This document shows positions 36,601-48,307 of a stretch of DNA of 64,000 nucleotides, piece after piece. Within the stretch, counting starts at the first letter, position 1, and every line of letters begins with the position of its first letter. The notes beneath the pieces are model-generated. The model saw only the letters and a program-made list of their open reading frames with translations, searched no databases and had not been told where the DNA came from. The DNA lies in the NCBI RefSeq assembly GCF_033439725.1, contig NW_026944388.1, forward strand, positions 620,001 to 684,000. Reading direction: 5' to 3'. The translations under genes and the position numbers were made by a program. The DNA is from Neurospora tetraspora (taxonomy: Eukaryota; Ascomycota; Sordariomycetes; Sordariales; Sordariaceae).

Positions 36601-39600
36601 ACCAGGGCATTCAGAACGTTGTTAAACTCTCCTTGCAGGCCACGAAGCTCAGAGTCGCCAGGGCGGTAGATAGACTGAACAGCCGGCGGCTCGCCAAGAC
36701 CAGCAACTTCCTCCATGAGGAGCTTGCAGCGGAGACCGGCGCGCTGACCAGTGAAGGCGAGCTCAAAGGCTTCGAGAGCGGCGATCTGCTGCTGGAGGCT
36801 GTCGTAGATCTCGCGGTGCTCCTCCTGCTCGATCTCGGCGCGGTGGTGAGGATCGAAGATCTTGTCGGGAACAAAGAGCTTGATGGAAGCAAGAGAGAAC
36901 TGGACCCAGGCGACGGAGGTGTATGCAGAGCGAGGCTGGAGACCCTTCTCAGCGGCGGCCAGGGCCCTCAAAGCCTTGTAGAAATGCCTCTCGAAGATGA
37001 CAACGAGGTGCTGCGGCCACTGGGTGGTATCAACCGCAAAGTTGGTTCCCTGCTCAAGGAGAGAGGCAAGCTCAACCGCTTGCACATCACCCATCTCATT
37101 CAGAAGACCCTGGAAGAAAGGCACGACGACGCCCTTGCAAGCATCGCCATGAGCAGCCATCACCTCCTCCATCAGCTTGAGCAACAACCGCTCAGTCTTC
37201 TTCAGCGAATCGGTAGCCAGAGCATCCGATGACTTGGCCAGGATCTTGCCCATGATAGGCAACTCGGTCTCCAAAGAGTGCAACTCATGCATGCTCGCGG
37301 AAGAAGTGGCATCATACTTGAGCAAGAGCGACCTGGACAGGGTACCAGTCCAAGGACGCACCTCACTATCTTGAGCAAGCAAGCAATCGACAAGTTGCAG
37401 CGGCGAAGACCTCGAAGCGCGGAGGCGCATCAGAGCAACAGTGGGAAGGTTGGAAAGCACGTCGATGTCGGACAAAGCGGGCAAAACGACCTCGCCGTCC
37501 TCGGCAACTTGGTGAAGAACAAGAGCCTGTCTCAGCGCCTCAAAGGTGGAAGCAAAGAACGGCTCGTGAGTCCAAGGATGCTGACCAATTCTGGCCTCGA
37601 GGGTGGAAATCTCCGACTCGAGCTCCTTAACCAGCGCAGAGGCATCTCCCCTTCCGCTGCGAACAACGGTATAAGCCCTGGCCATAGCCTCCTGGACACT
37701 CCTGAGAGTAGGGATGCTAGCATCAGCCTTCCAGCGCAGCGAGTCGAACCGATCGGCAAGTCTCTCCATCTCAATGACCTGCTTCAGGCAGTCTTGATCA
37801 GCGACCGGCTCAGGACGCAGCTGGTTCCACAGCGCCTCCATACTGAGACCAGTCGAAAGCTTGAAGCCAACGACGAAGTCACGCTCGAGATACTCCAAGA
37901 TGGTAGCGAGCATCTTGCGATCACCAGCCTCCTGGAGGACGGAGAGGGCCTTCCTAAGGAGGTTGGAGCCCTGCGTCAAGTGCGCCTGGAAACGGGCCTC
38001 CTCGAACTTGGCGTTAGGCACGATGAGCGCCTCGAAGGTGCGGTTCCAGAAGAGCATCAGACGCCTCAAGATGGCGCGACGCTCCTTCCAGGCTCTGGAC
38101 TCGTTGATGGTCTCGCTCATGTAGGCCTTGAACAGCTTGAGCAGAGAGGCCAGGAAGCGGGCGGCGTTGACGGTGGAGTCGCGAGAGAGCGAGGCGACCT
38201 TGTCGGCGACCCAGGACCGCTGGAGACGGTTGAGCTGCGATGGCTTGCTGACGTTGACTTTGCTGAGCTGAGCCTCCATGGCGGACTGGGCGGACTGGAT
38301 GTCGAGGTAGAGCTCGTAGCAGCCGGAGATCCAGGCAGCGAGACCCTCGCGATCCTGTTCGAGGAGAGGGATCATAGGCGAGTTAAGCAGAGGGTGGAGA
38401 GGCATGAGCATCTTGTTGGGGGCAGAGCCGTAGAGAGAGGCAACAGCTTGTCTGAGCGCGCCGGCATCTTCAGCACTGATGTAGGACAGAAGCTGGGCGA
38501 GACGCTGACTGGCAGCAGGAGACTTGATCAAGCCGTTGGTTGAAGCCTGCATGAAAGCCGCGAGGAGTCTAGTATCACCAAGAGAGAGGACATCAAATGC
38601 CAGAGGAGCAAGGACATCCGCATTCTCCGCGCCGTTTAGGATTCTCGTGGCAGTGTGGAAGCGCTGCAGACTGCCATCAACAGGAGCAATAGTCTGATGT
38701 TCAGCCTTCTTGGCCTCCCAAGGCGCACCCTCGAGGTAGATCTCGACGGAACGGTTCCTCATGGCTCGCGAAAGTTCGCCATAGCGGGGATCAACAGTGA
38801 GGAAGATTCTGAAGTCGGGATGGGGGGTCAAGTTGCGCGGCTCGCCACCAGGACCACTGTGCTCGTTGATGCTCAGCGAGCCATTGGGACGCTCGAGAAG
38901 GGAGTTGAGTCTATCAAGCACGGAAGCACTGCACAAGTTGGCGTTATCGAGGACCAACCAAGCACCAGTCTCAACAGCCCGGACAATGACACCGTCGAGC
39001 CACTCGAAGCGGGGGTTCTCGAGAGTCAAAGGCTTGCGGAGCAACTCAGCGGTCTCGGAAAGGAGAGGGGCAAGTTCTCCGGCCTCAGGGAGGAGGGTCT
39101 CAATCATACGGAGAATATCAGGATACTGGTGTTCGCCGGAAAGGGCCATGAGCGCACCCATGAGGTCAACAGCAGCAACAGGTACCGGCTCAGGAAGAGC
39201 CTGGAGGATCTGGTCTTGGAGGGCTTGCTTCATCTTAGCAAGGTTGGCCTGGACCTCTCTGTGAGGATCAGCCTGCTCGAAACCACCGATAAGATCCATG
39301 GTATCGACATCAGCGTTGAGCGGGAAGATGACGAGAGACCTGCCAGCCATAGCAGCGACATGGTTAAGCAGCGCTGACTTGCCGCTGCCGGAAGGACCAA
39401 CGAGGATACAAGGAAGGTCCTGCTCGACGGCGATCAAGATGCTTTCAATCTCCTTGAGCCTATGGATAGGGTCGATGGACGGGAATGGCGTCGGCTGCGA
39501 CAATTGGTTGCGCTGGAGAGTAGCAAGGCCAACCTGAGAGACGTAGGAGTTGATGTCGTGGTAGAGGCTGTGGGACTCAGGCACACGCTGGAAGATCTCG

Positions 39601-42600
39601 GTGAAAAGCTTGTCGACCTCGACGCGATCCCGCTCGGTTCTGAAACGTTGGCGGATAATCACATCGAGGAAATCATCCGGCTTCCTGCCGCTGAGGAGAG
39701 CATTGTCAGATGTGAGGAGATCACCCCACCGGAGAGTATCACGCAAGTTGAACTCCCAAGGCGAGCCCTGAGCACCGAACAGACGGGCAGTGACGACCGC
39801 GTCGTCAAGCCTGGACATGAACTCGATAAGCTTCGTCTGTGTCTCGTCACCGATCTTGTCGAACTTCTTGGCCGTGATGTAGAGCAGATCCTGCTTGGTG
39901 AAGACATCGGAGTACACCACGATGAAACGGTTGACAAACGAGCTGGGAAGACCCTTACGGCCACCACCCTGAGAGTGAGGGTTCTGGGCGGCAAAGAGCT
40001 TGAAGTCGGGATGGCGCTTGAAGACCTGGTCAAGTTCGGAGATGTAGACCTCACCACGATGATCAAGACAGGCGTTGAGACCCTCGAGAACGGTCTGCGA
40101 AGCCAAGTTCATCTCATCGAGCAAGACCCACGAACCGTTCTGCATGGCCTCCAGGAAGGGAGCGTTCTTCCAGCAAAAGTTACCGGCTTCAGCACCCTCG
40201 ACGGGAACATCGGTACCGAACAGATCCATCAGATCGGTCTGGTCAGACAAGTTGATTCTGGTCAAGGGTCTGCCGCAAGCACGAGCCAAGGCAGTGACAA
40301 GCGTAGTCTTACCCACACCGGGGTTACCCTCAAGAAGGATGGGCTTGGTGCCTTGAAGGGCCCTGATGACGCGCATGGCGTTCATCTTGGTAGTAGGAAC
40401 ACCAAACTCCCGGCCAGAGTTGGGGTCCGCGCTAGGCAGCCTTTCGATGCTAAAGTCACCGATGGTAAGGGCTTGCTCGTCCATCTTGAGCTGCGGCTCC
40501 TGGAAGTAGTGATGAGCGAGATCCGAACCGCACAGTTCACTGAGCTTCTCGAGGCACTCCTGTCTCTGCATGTCCATCGTCCTGGGATCGACGGCGATCA
40601 AGGCCGAGGGGTTGGCACCGATGGTATCAATGAAGACCATGGCAGCGCCGTGAAGGAGAGCAAGCTCGACAGAGGGGAAGTTGCAGATGTTCATGAACTG
40701 GACCCAAGCCAAGATGTCACGAACTGAGAGGGCAGTTGTAGACGACGACCTGAAAGTCTTGCCGAACCAGGACGAGAAGTTGACAATGATACGAGAAATC
40801 GGCGTCTTGACACCCTTCAGGTTCTTCTTGTACTTGGCATCCAACTTGGAGACGACAATGTCATGGACATCCTCCTCATCGGTGAAAGCAGGAACCCAGA
40901 TCTCAGTGAAACGGTTACGCAGAGCAGGCGACAGTTCCCTCTTGCCAAAGTCACCACCGGGGTTCATGGTAGCGAAGAACTGGAAGCCTTGAGCACCCAC
41001 GACGAAGGAGTCGGTGACGCCCTTCTCCGCCAGCAGAAGAGTGCGAGCTGGCTCAAGAACGGAGTTCAATCTTTCCAGGACGGAGTCATCAGCCAGAGAG
41101 ATTTCGTCAAGAAGGAAGTAGGTGCCCTCCCTCATGGCATGGACCAAACTACCGTCGCTCCACTCAAAGAGCGCCTTGCTTCTGGCAGCATCAGACTGAA
41201 TCTTGGCCTTCAACTCCTCAGGCAGCTTAGCCAGGTCGTCGGCAGTAAGAGACTGATACCATGCCTGCATCTGGTCGATATCGCCCGTCTCCTGACCAAG
41301 GATAGCAGCAGCTTGCTCCAAGCTCCTCAGCAAGCCATCAAGGATAGCGCCCCTATTTCTCACAGGTCTCTGAGAACCAATCAGATCACCGGTCTCAGTG
41401 TTCTGATGAGCGTTGACAATATGCAGCTCCTTCTTGTCAAACTCGGCAAGCAGCTGGACGACAGTCGTCTTGCCGCAACCAGTCTCACCAACCAGCAGAA
41501 CAGGCTCGTTGTTGACAATGGCGCGCTTAACCAGGACGTACAGACGACGCATGGCTCTCGTCCAAATCACACCCTGGCTGTTATTCTTGTTACCACCAGT
41601 GCCGCGGAACTCGGGCGCAGTGTCACGGTCATATAGCTCATCAGGGTTGATCTTGACCTTGAACACCTCCTCGATGACCTTCTTGACCTCCTCCCGCTCC
41701 TCAGGCTTACGGACACGCTCGGCGAGAAGCATGAAGCCGTGGTCGGCAATGTCTTGGCGGGTTTCAGCCGCTCTGAGCGCCCATCGGAAGAGATCTCTGA
41801 GCGTGGCGAAAGAGTTCTTTTGCTCAAAGACACGGCTCTCCTGGCGGAGACGGGTGAGTTGCTTGTAGACTTGGACGATGCGGCGGCAGTCAGAGGGAGC
41901 AGTGTTGCGGCTGCGCTTCTGAAGGATGGTCTCCAACTCGCTTTCGGGGATGTCGTCGTAGTGAAGCTCGAGGAAACGGTTGCGGAAGGCACGAGAAAGA
42001 ACCTTTCTACCACCGTAGAGACCGGGAGGGTTCTGGGTAGCGAAGAGGCAGAAGTTCTCCGCTGGCCTGACGATCTCTTGGGTCTCGGGAATGAGAAGCT
42101 CACGGTTGTCATCGAGCAGACGGTTGAGAGCTTCCAAGACATCGGTGGGTGCCAAGTTCAGTTCGTCGAGAACAATCCACGATCCTTCCCTCATGGCCTG
42201 AACCAAAATACCTTCCTGGAACTTGAGCTTTCCGTTGGAGTCCGAGACGTAGGTACCAAGGTACTCTTGCAAGTCGGTATGCTCGTGGTTGTTGATCCTC
42301 ACAAACTTGTTGCCGGTATAGTTGGCGAGATACTCGATCATACTGGTTTTACCCGCAGAGGTAGGGCCCTGGATGAGAATGGGGTACCTGCGAGTAGACG
42401 TAGCTCTAACTAAGTTCAAGAGGTTTCTTTCGACATAAGGAGTGATGACATAGTCTGGGCGCTCGATTGGCGTTTCATTGCCCTGAAGCAACCAGTACTG
42501 GTGATCTTTGTTGGTGTTTTTGAAGTTGACGTAGTTTCTGCCATCCACCGGCCTCTTGGGAGGATTAGTCAAGATGGAAGCTTTCTTCAGCAGATGTTGC

Positions 42601-45600
42601 TGGATAAGCGGCATAATCGTTCTCTCTGATTCCTCGCTTAGCAAGGTTGTAAAGCCCATGCAGAAACCTTCATAAACAGCTCTTTCGAGGCCGTAAAAAG
42701 GAGCCACATCGTTGGTGTAAGTCAAAACGCGGGTTAAAGTACGCAAACTGAAATGCGGCACTTCGTTGGCCTGGTCGACCAGCAGTTTTGCTTCAGCTCG
42801 CTTCTTGATCTCAAGGTAGAGATCAGCAATGTCGTCGGACAAACGATCAATGCTGCTGTTATTTCCCTTAAGGTACGTTTTGATGATGGTGAGGAGATCT
42901 TTCTTATCCCGATCAGGACTTTGGACATAAATCTCGGTGAAACGCTATCTTTGGTTAGCTGCTGTCATTGAACGAAGAGGAACAGGACGAACTCACAGAT
43001 CTCAAACCCATGGGAAGATCTCTCTTGCCCACATCTGTGGCAGGGTTCATGGCACCAAACACTCGGAAGTTAGGATGCGCCTGGATTCTCTCAATCTCTC
43101 CCGTTTCCGAGAGCAGAAGAGAGGGATTGGTCTGGAACAAGCCGGCAATGCTTTCCAGGGTATCAGGAGAGGCCAAGTTGATCTCATCAAGCAGGACCCA
43201 GTCACCGTTTCTCGCCGCCTTGACAATCTTGCCCTCGACAAAGGCAAAGGCAAAGCCGCCAGGACCAGCCGCGACCTGTCTATCGAACTGATCGAGACTC
43301 TGCGAAAACAAGTCCCAGCGAGCCTGGAGATCCCGCAGGCGCTGAAGCTTGCTGGACTCGGTCTTCCGACGCTTGGCTGGGCCCTGCTCCTGGTTCTCCT
43401 CCGCAACCTCTGCCTCTACGGCCTTGGCTGCTTGCATGCTCTCGAACTTGGCGAGGATTTGCTCGAACATCTTGGGAGCCTTGCGCCACTCCTTCGAGAC
43501 CTCTCTCCACCTGCCCTTGGCGAACTTCTTGTTAATGCCGTCCAGATAAGCCTTGTTCTTCTCAGCAGAGACACCAGTCCTCTCAAATAGATCCTCAAAC
43601 TCCTCCTTGATAGGCATGGCGAGCGTCTGTGCGCTGACAGGCTTGAAGCCACCCAAAAGGTCACCAGCTTCACTTTGCTGGGACAAGTTGACGGCAACGA
43701 GTTGGTGACCAAGTGATTCCGCCAGCTGCTGAACCACGGTAGTCTTACCGATACCCGTCTCACCAACCAACAGAAGCGGCTCCTTGTGCCTTACAGCCAC
43801 CGCAATCTGCTCCAGCAACCGTTTGGCGTGAGTGGTGGTGGCAAAGGGCCTCTTGTTCTTGGCCCCACGGCTGGTTTTCCTCCCCTTGGCAAACGAGACG
43901 CGGCCGATGGTGAGTCTTGACTCGTTATCCTCCAAGTCGGGAATGTAGCTCGTCAAGTAGTGCTCAACCCTCTCGGGAGAAAGATGCATCTCCTTCGCAA
44001 TGACACCAATTAGAATATTACGCGCTTGAATCTCCTTAACTCCACCAACGAAAACATCGGCCGCCTCGAGGAACATGCGATCCCTGGTAGTGTCGGTAAT
44101 AGGCTCCTCGCCGGTCTTGCAGCCGGAAGCACGGAGAATCTCATCTAGGCGCCCGCACCACTTGAGGAGATCTCTTGTGCCGAGTGGCCGCTCGAAGACC
44201 ATGCGACCGAGCGACAGACGGGTCGAACCGCTGGTGGCCGCCAGCAACGCATCGAAGACCGCCAACACTCCTGGAACGTATTTGTGAAGCAAGGGGTACC
44301 TGCTGTTGATAACGTCCTTCAAGTCTTGTTGAGGAAGGGCCTTGACGTGCGTAAGCTGCCAGAGGCGCAGACCGATCAGGCTGGGTAGGTTCTCCTTGTC
44401 GTTCATGCCGAGCAGCGTCCGGACAGTAGCAAATATGCGGAAGCCTTCGGTGGCCTGTATGCTCTCACCGCGCCCAGGAATTAGAAGCTCTCCTCGCTCA
44501 ATAAGGGGCAGCAATGTGCTCATGACTTCTGTTGGCGCGCGATCGAGATCCTCAATCAAGACCCATCTTCCCTCCTTGACCGCAGTGGTCAACACACCTG
44601 GGCGCCACGAGAAGGAACCGGGCTTCGAGTCGGTGGTATATAGTCCAAGCAGCATCTTGGCATCGGTTTGCTCGTTCAGGTGTAGGGTCACTAGTTGCTT
44701 CTGCTTGCCCAACTCGCGCGCAATCTCGTGGACCAGGGAGGTCTTGCCGGAACCAGAAAGGCCATGGAGGAGGATAGGACCCGGTCGTTGCAGGCATCCA
44801 GTAAGGTTCTCGAGGTTGTCAACGGTCGTCGGGGTAAGGGCGAGGGTGCTGGGAGCAGTCACAGGGCCGAGGGGACGCGGGAGGACTGTCTTTCCATATT
44901 TGACAACTAGAGGAGTGAGGTTCTGTTCTGGGATGGTTGTGATTTCTGACTCGGCAGCACTAGTCTGGGATTTACTGCGAAAGCTCTGGATCTCTTCACG
45001 TCTAGAATCCTCGTGTAGGCTGAGGAACGCATAGTCGGCTTCGCGGCCGTCGAGCTCTGCGACAAGGCTGGTATCTTTTGGTATGTGCTTTTCGAGGAGG
45101 GCTTCAAGCTTGACATCGGCAGCATTATGAAGCTGGCAGAAAATTCGGACGGCAAGGTATCGGACGGTGGGATTCTCGTGTGCGAACAGGGTCTGTATTT
45201 GGGATGGCTTTGACAGGCCGACGTAGGTGCGCTTGTCAAAGTTGTTGAGCCTCCAGAGGGCAAGGAGGACAATTGGGAGGTCATCTGGGCGGATAGAGGC
45301 TAGGTCAAGGAAATCGAGAGGTTTGGGTTCTGAAGAGGCATCGTCGTCGTCGTTGTTGTTGTTGTTGTTGTTGTTGTCACCACCACCAGCTCCTCCTCGA
45401 AGATGCGACACGAGGAAGACGGACAGCGACGGGGCGAAGGGCAATATCCTTGCGAAAGCGGCAAGGACTCGACTGTCGAGTTTCGGAGAAGACAGGATCC
45501 ATCGGGCGCAAATGTCGGCAAAAACGGACTCGAAATGGGCAAAGATGCGGTCGGTGACTGTCGAGACAAGGGCGGCGCTGGCGATGGCGTCAAGGAATTT

Positions 45601-45711
45601 GGTCGATTGGTGATCCTGGATCATGAGCAGCAACTCTGGCGGCAAGAGGTCCAAGGTGGTCGCATCGCTAAGGAGCGACGCCCTCTGCTGGCTCACATCG
45701 ATCACGGCCAT
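30699..45711 (-). CDS. mdn1: Midasin (Mdn1/Rea1), giant AAA ATPase of 60S ribosome assembly
   Basis: Two exons, 45711-42997 and 42944-30699, with one 52-nt intron (GTGAGT/GATAG), encode 4,986 aa, the usual midasin size. Splicing restores DLPMGLRSRFTEIYVQSPDR. Six AAA modules are visible by Walker A: GLSGSGKT (about residue 317), GETGIGKT (650), GPTSAGKT (1098), GETGCGKT (1391), GNPGVGKT (1776) and GPSGSGKS (2090), with Walker B strands such as WVLLDEINLA. A helical linker of some 2,000 residues follows, then an Asp/Glu/Gln-rich tract (about 4100-4670), then a C-terminal VWA domain whose MIDAS reads DDSQSM near 4768. Midasin is the nucleolar/nuclear remodeller that removes Ytm1 and Rsa4 from pre-60S particles. 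An Asn8-Asp4 run near residue 113 comes from a GTT/GTC microsatellite. It is divergent from a mitoribosomal protein gene. Confidence 0.97.
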
Positions 45712-46422
45712 GTTGGCCAGGGAAAAGCGACGGACGGGTTTGTCGTGAGTGTCGTCGTCGTTGTCGTTGTTGTTGAAGACGTTGATGTTTTGTTAGTGTC
45801 TTTTTTTAACCAACTTTTTTTGCCCATTGAACTTCGCTTCGTCCCGTTTGGAACTTTTTCCCACATGAAATTCCTTATCGCATTGAGCGATAGTGGGGTG
45901 CATGCTAGTGCTACCTACTGTGCTAGCCGCATGTAAGTCGGCTGCGGCAGGCAAGGGAGCCGCTTTCTACAAAGTGCGGGTGGGACGAACAGCGGCAGGG
46001 GCGCGTTTGGGATGACAGGGGCCCATCTTTTTAGCGCGTCTTCAGTGGGCTTCAAGGTACAGAGGTACCTAATCCCCAGACTCGTGCGGGGCAGGCAGCT
46101 TGGGTTTTCCCCTCCAGCTGCAGCTCGGGTCGGCCAGCCGTCACAAACTCAACTCGCACACCAAAACCACCAAGCTGCCAACTGCCAGCGGTGGGTCCCA
46201 GATTTCGCGGCACCCGGGAGCGAGCGACAACGTCCCCAAAAAAATATCTCCGTTTAGTTGTACGGTTCGGTACGATCCTCGAAGTCGACGTCGACGGCAA
46301 GCCTCCTCACCAAAGAGAACCCAATCCGACCGCCCCGCGCGCCCTCTCTCTCCTCCTCCGGTCCGAGTCCGACTCCCTCTTCCTTCCACAACCCACCACC
46401 AACACACACCCACCAGCCAACA
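45712..46422. promoter_or_regulatory. Shared divergent promoter (mdn1 / mrpl12)
   Basis: 711 bp separate the start codons of midasin and mitochondrial L7/L12. The left end carries a GTCGTCGTT microsatellite, the right end a CT-rich leader followed by CCACCAACACACACCCACC just before the mrpl12 ATG. No operator was recognised. Confidence 0.45.
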
Positions 46423-47128
46423 ATGTCTCTCTCGGTTCGCTTCGCCGCGCAATGCGCCGCCCGCCAGCTCCGCGCATCCACCCGGGCCTCGAGCTCTCTC
46501 CTCGTCCAGAAGCGCTTCGAGTCCACCGCCGCCCCTGCCGCCAACCCCAAGATCGCCGCCATTGTTGACCAGATCAGCACCCTGACTCTTCTCGAGACCT
46601 CGGAGCTTGTTTCCAGCCTCAAGGTACGCCCGATTTAAAGACACGAGACGACCGGAGCCGGGAACCGGGACACAACCCGGAGGATGTTTCAAAACTTCCG
46701 GGTTATTGCGCCCCGACCCGGCCCGGCTCCGGACTTATATACATACATACATATCCATGCCAGACTAACTAACACACACTCTCTCTTACACAAAACAGTC
46801 CCGCCTCAACATCCCCGATCTCCCCGTTGGTGGTTTCGCCGCCGCCGCCCCCGCCGCTGCCCCCGCCGCCGCTCCCGTTGAGGAGGAGGAGGCCGCCCCC
46901 GCCGCCGCCGAGAAGACCCTGTTCACGCTCAAGCTCGAGAAGTTCGACGCCGCCGCCAAGCCCAAGGTCATCAAGGAGGTCAAGAACCTGCTCGGCCTCT
47001 CCCTAGTAGAGTCCAAGAAGTTCGTCGAGAGCGCGCCCAAGGTCATGAAGGAGTCGGTACCAAAGGAGGATGCCGAGAAGATCGTCGCCGCCATGAAGGA
47101 GCTTGGCGCCACTGTCACCATGGATTAA
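46423..47128 (+). CDS. mnp1: Mitochondrial large-subunit ribosomal protein L7/L12
   Basis: Two exons, 46423-46623 and 46799-47128, with a 175-nt intron (GTACGC/AACAG), predict 176 aa. Residues 1-32 are a basic, Ser/Ala/Arg-rich mitochondrial presequence with a probable cleavage region at KRFES. An N-terminal dimerisation helix pair follows (IDQISTLTLLE-like text at about 48-67, spliced to SRLNIPDL), then an Ala/Pro/Glu hinge and the C-terminal domain from about residue 112 (TLFTLKLEKFDAAAKPKVIK). The latter holds the GTPase-factor-binding face LGLSLVESKKFVESAPKVMK and ends ELGATVTMD. L7/L12 forms the flexible stalk that recruits elongation factors to mitoribosomes. It is the equivalent of yeast Mnp1 and human MRPL12. 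Confidence 0.95.
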
Positions 47129-47755
47129 ACTGCTTCTGCCTAGTGAAAGGGTGGTTGCTATGGTTATTCTCTCTGTGTGGTGTGGTGGGTGGAGGCGCCC
47201 GTGTGTGTGTGTGTGTGTTCTGTGTTGTGTAGGATGATGGTGGTCCCCCGTTCCCCCCAAAAACGAAGAACCAACGAGGAAATCTTTTCCAGACACAGAG
47301 ATGCCGGAAAGATGTTTTTATGACGATGATCATGACGGATGGAAGGAACTCCGAGGGCCCTTGGGAAACATATAGAAGGGGGAATATATATGCGCCACAC
47401 GGTTTCCCTGTCTCATACATCTACATTATATCCTCGTGGGGAGAGGTGGGGGGGGGGGGGGGGGGGGGCGGACACAACATTTCTCACAACAACATATACC
47501 ACTTGTACGTGTACAAAAGCAATGAAACATGTAACATTATGTCATACTACGAACTGGGATGGATAGAAACGGGTTGCCGGCGAAACAAGAGTCTCTGCCA
47601 ACAACACGCGTTACTTCAACGCTGCCTACTTCGCTTTTAGAAACCATACATATAGAAACCGCCAAAACATGAACGCCGTCCCATGCATACCGATGTATCT
47701 GTATCACAATAAACCCTGCACCCCGATCTCCCACCAAATTGACGTTAAGCCTTCA
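47129..47755. other. Convergent intergenic region with a G21 run
   Basis: Contains the 3' untranslated region of mrpl12, a GTGTGTGTGT tract near 47200 and an uninterrupted run of 21 G. No gene is supported. Confidence 0.5.
47448..47468. repeat. Homopolymer of 21 guanines
   Basis: Twenty-one consecutive G on the plus strand. Its length may be unreliable in an assembly; it could fold into a G-quadruplex in single strands. Confidence 0.85.
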
Positions 47756-48307
47756 TATAACTTCCCCCTCCGTTTCTTCGCCCTCTTCCTCTTCCTCTTG
47801 TTCAACCTTCTTCCCCTCCAGCATTCGCATCAACCTCATCTTTGCCTTCTTCAATTTCCTCCTTTCTCTCACCTTTTCCCCAGCGCGCCTCTTGTATCCA
47901 CCCGTCTTCTTCTTCCTCTCGGTCTCGGATTTCCCTTTTTCCGTTCTCTAGACTGAGGTCTTATCAACGTTTTCCTGCTTCTTCTTCTCCCGCTTCTCCT
48001 TTTCCTGTTTCTTCTTCTCCCGCTTCTCCTTCTTCTTCCTTTCCTCCTTCTTCATCTCCCGCTTCTTCCTTTCCTCCTTTATTCCCCGCAGCACCTGCAA
48101 CTGCCTTCTCTCGAGGCTGAATAATTCCCCTTCCTCTGTTTCCTAGGCTGAGGTCATCATCTCCACATCCTGCTTCTTCTCCCCCTGATTCCCCCCCTTG
48201 GCCTCCTGCTTCTTTTTTTTCTGTTTCTTCCTTTCCTCCTCCAAATCCTGCAGCAGCTGCCACTGATTCCTCTCCATGTTGGATTCCGCTTCCTCTGATT
48301 CTGATTC
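47756..48307 (-). other. In-frame extension of ctk3 with TAG-separated tail modules
   Basis: Directly after the ctk3 stop (TAG at 48310-48308, minus strand) the same frame continues for 54 codons to TAG (48145-48143), 64 codons to TAG (47950-47948) and 63 codons to TGA (47758-47756). Segment 1 ends KKQDVEMMTSA, segment 2 ends KKKQENVDKTSV, and ctk3 itself ends EEEDVEMTSA. Segments 1 and 2 also share E-S/T-E-x-E near their start and a Gln/Leu-rich helix followed by EERKK. They therefore look like tandem copies of the ctk3 tail, 165 and 195 nt long. The strand is purine-rich, which by itself keeps frames open, so whether any of this is translated is unknown. It may simply be the 3' untranslated region. 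Confidence 0.6.
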
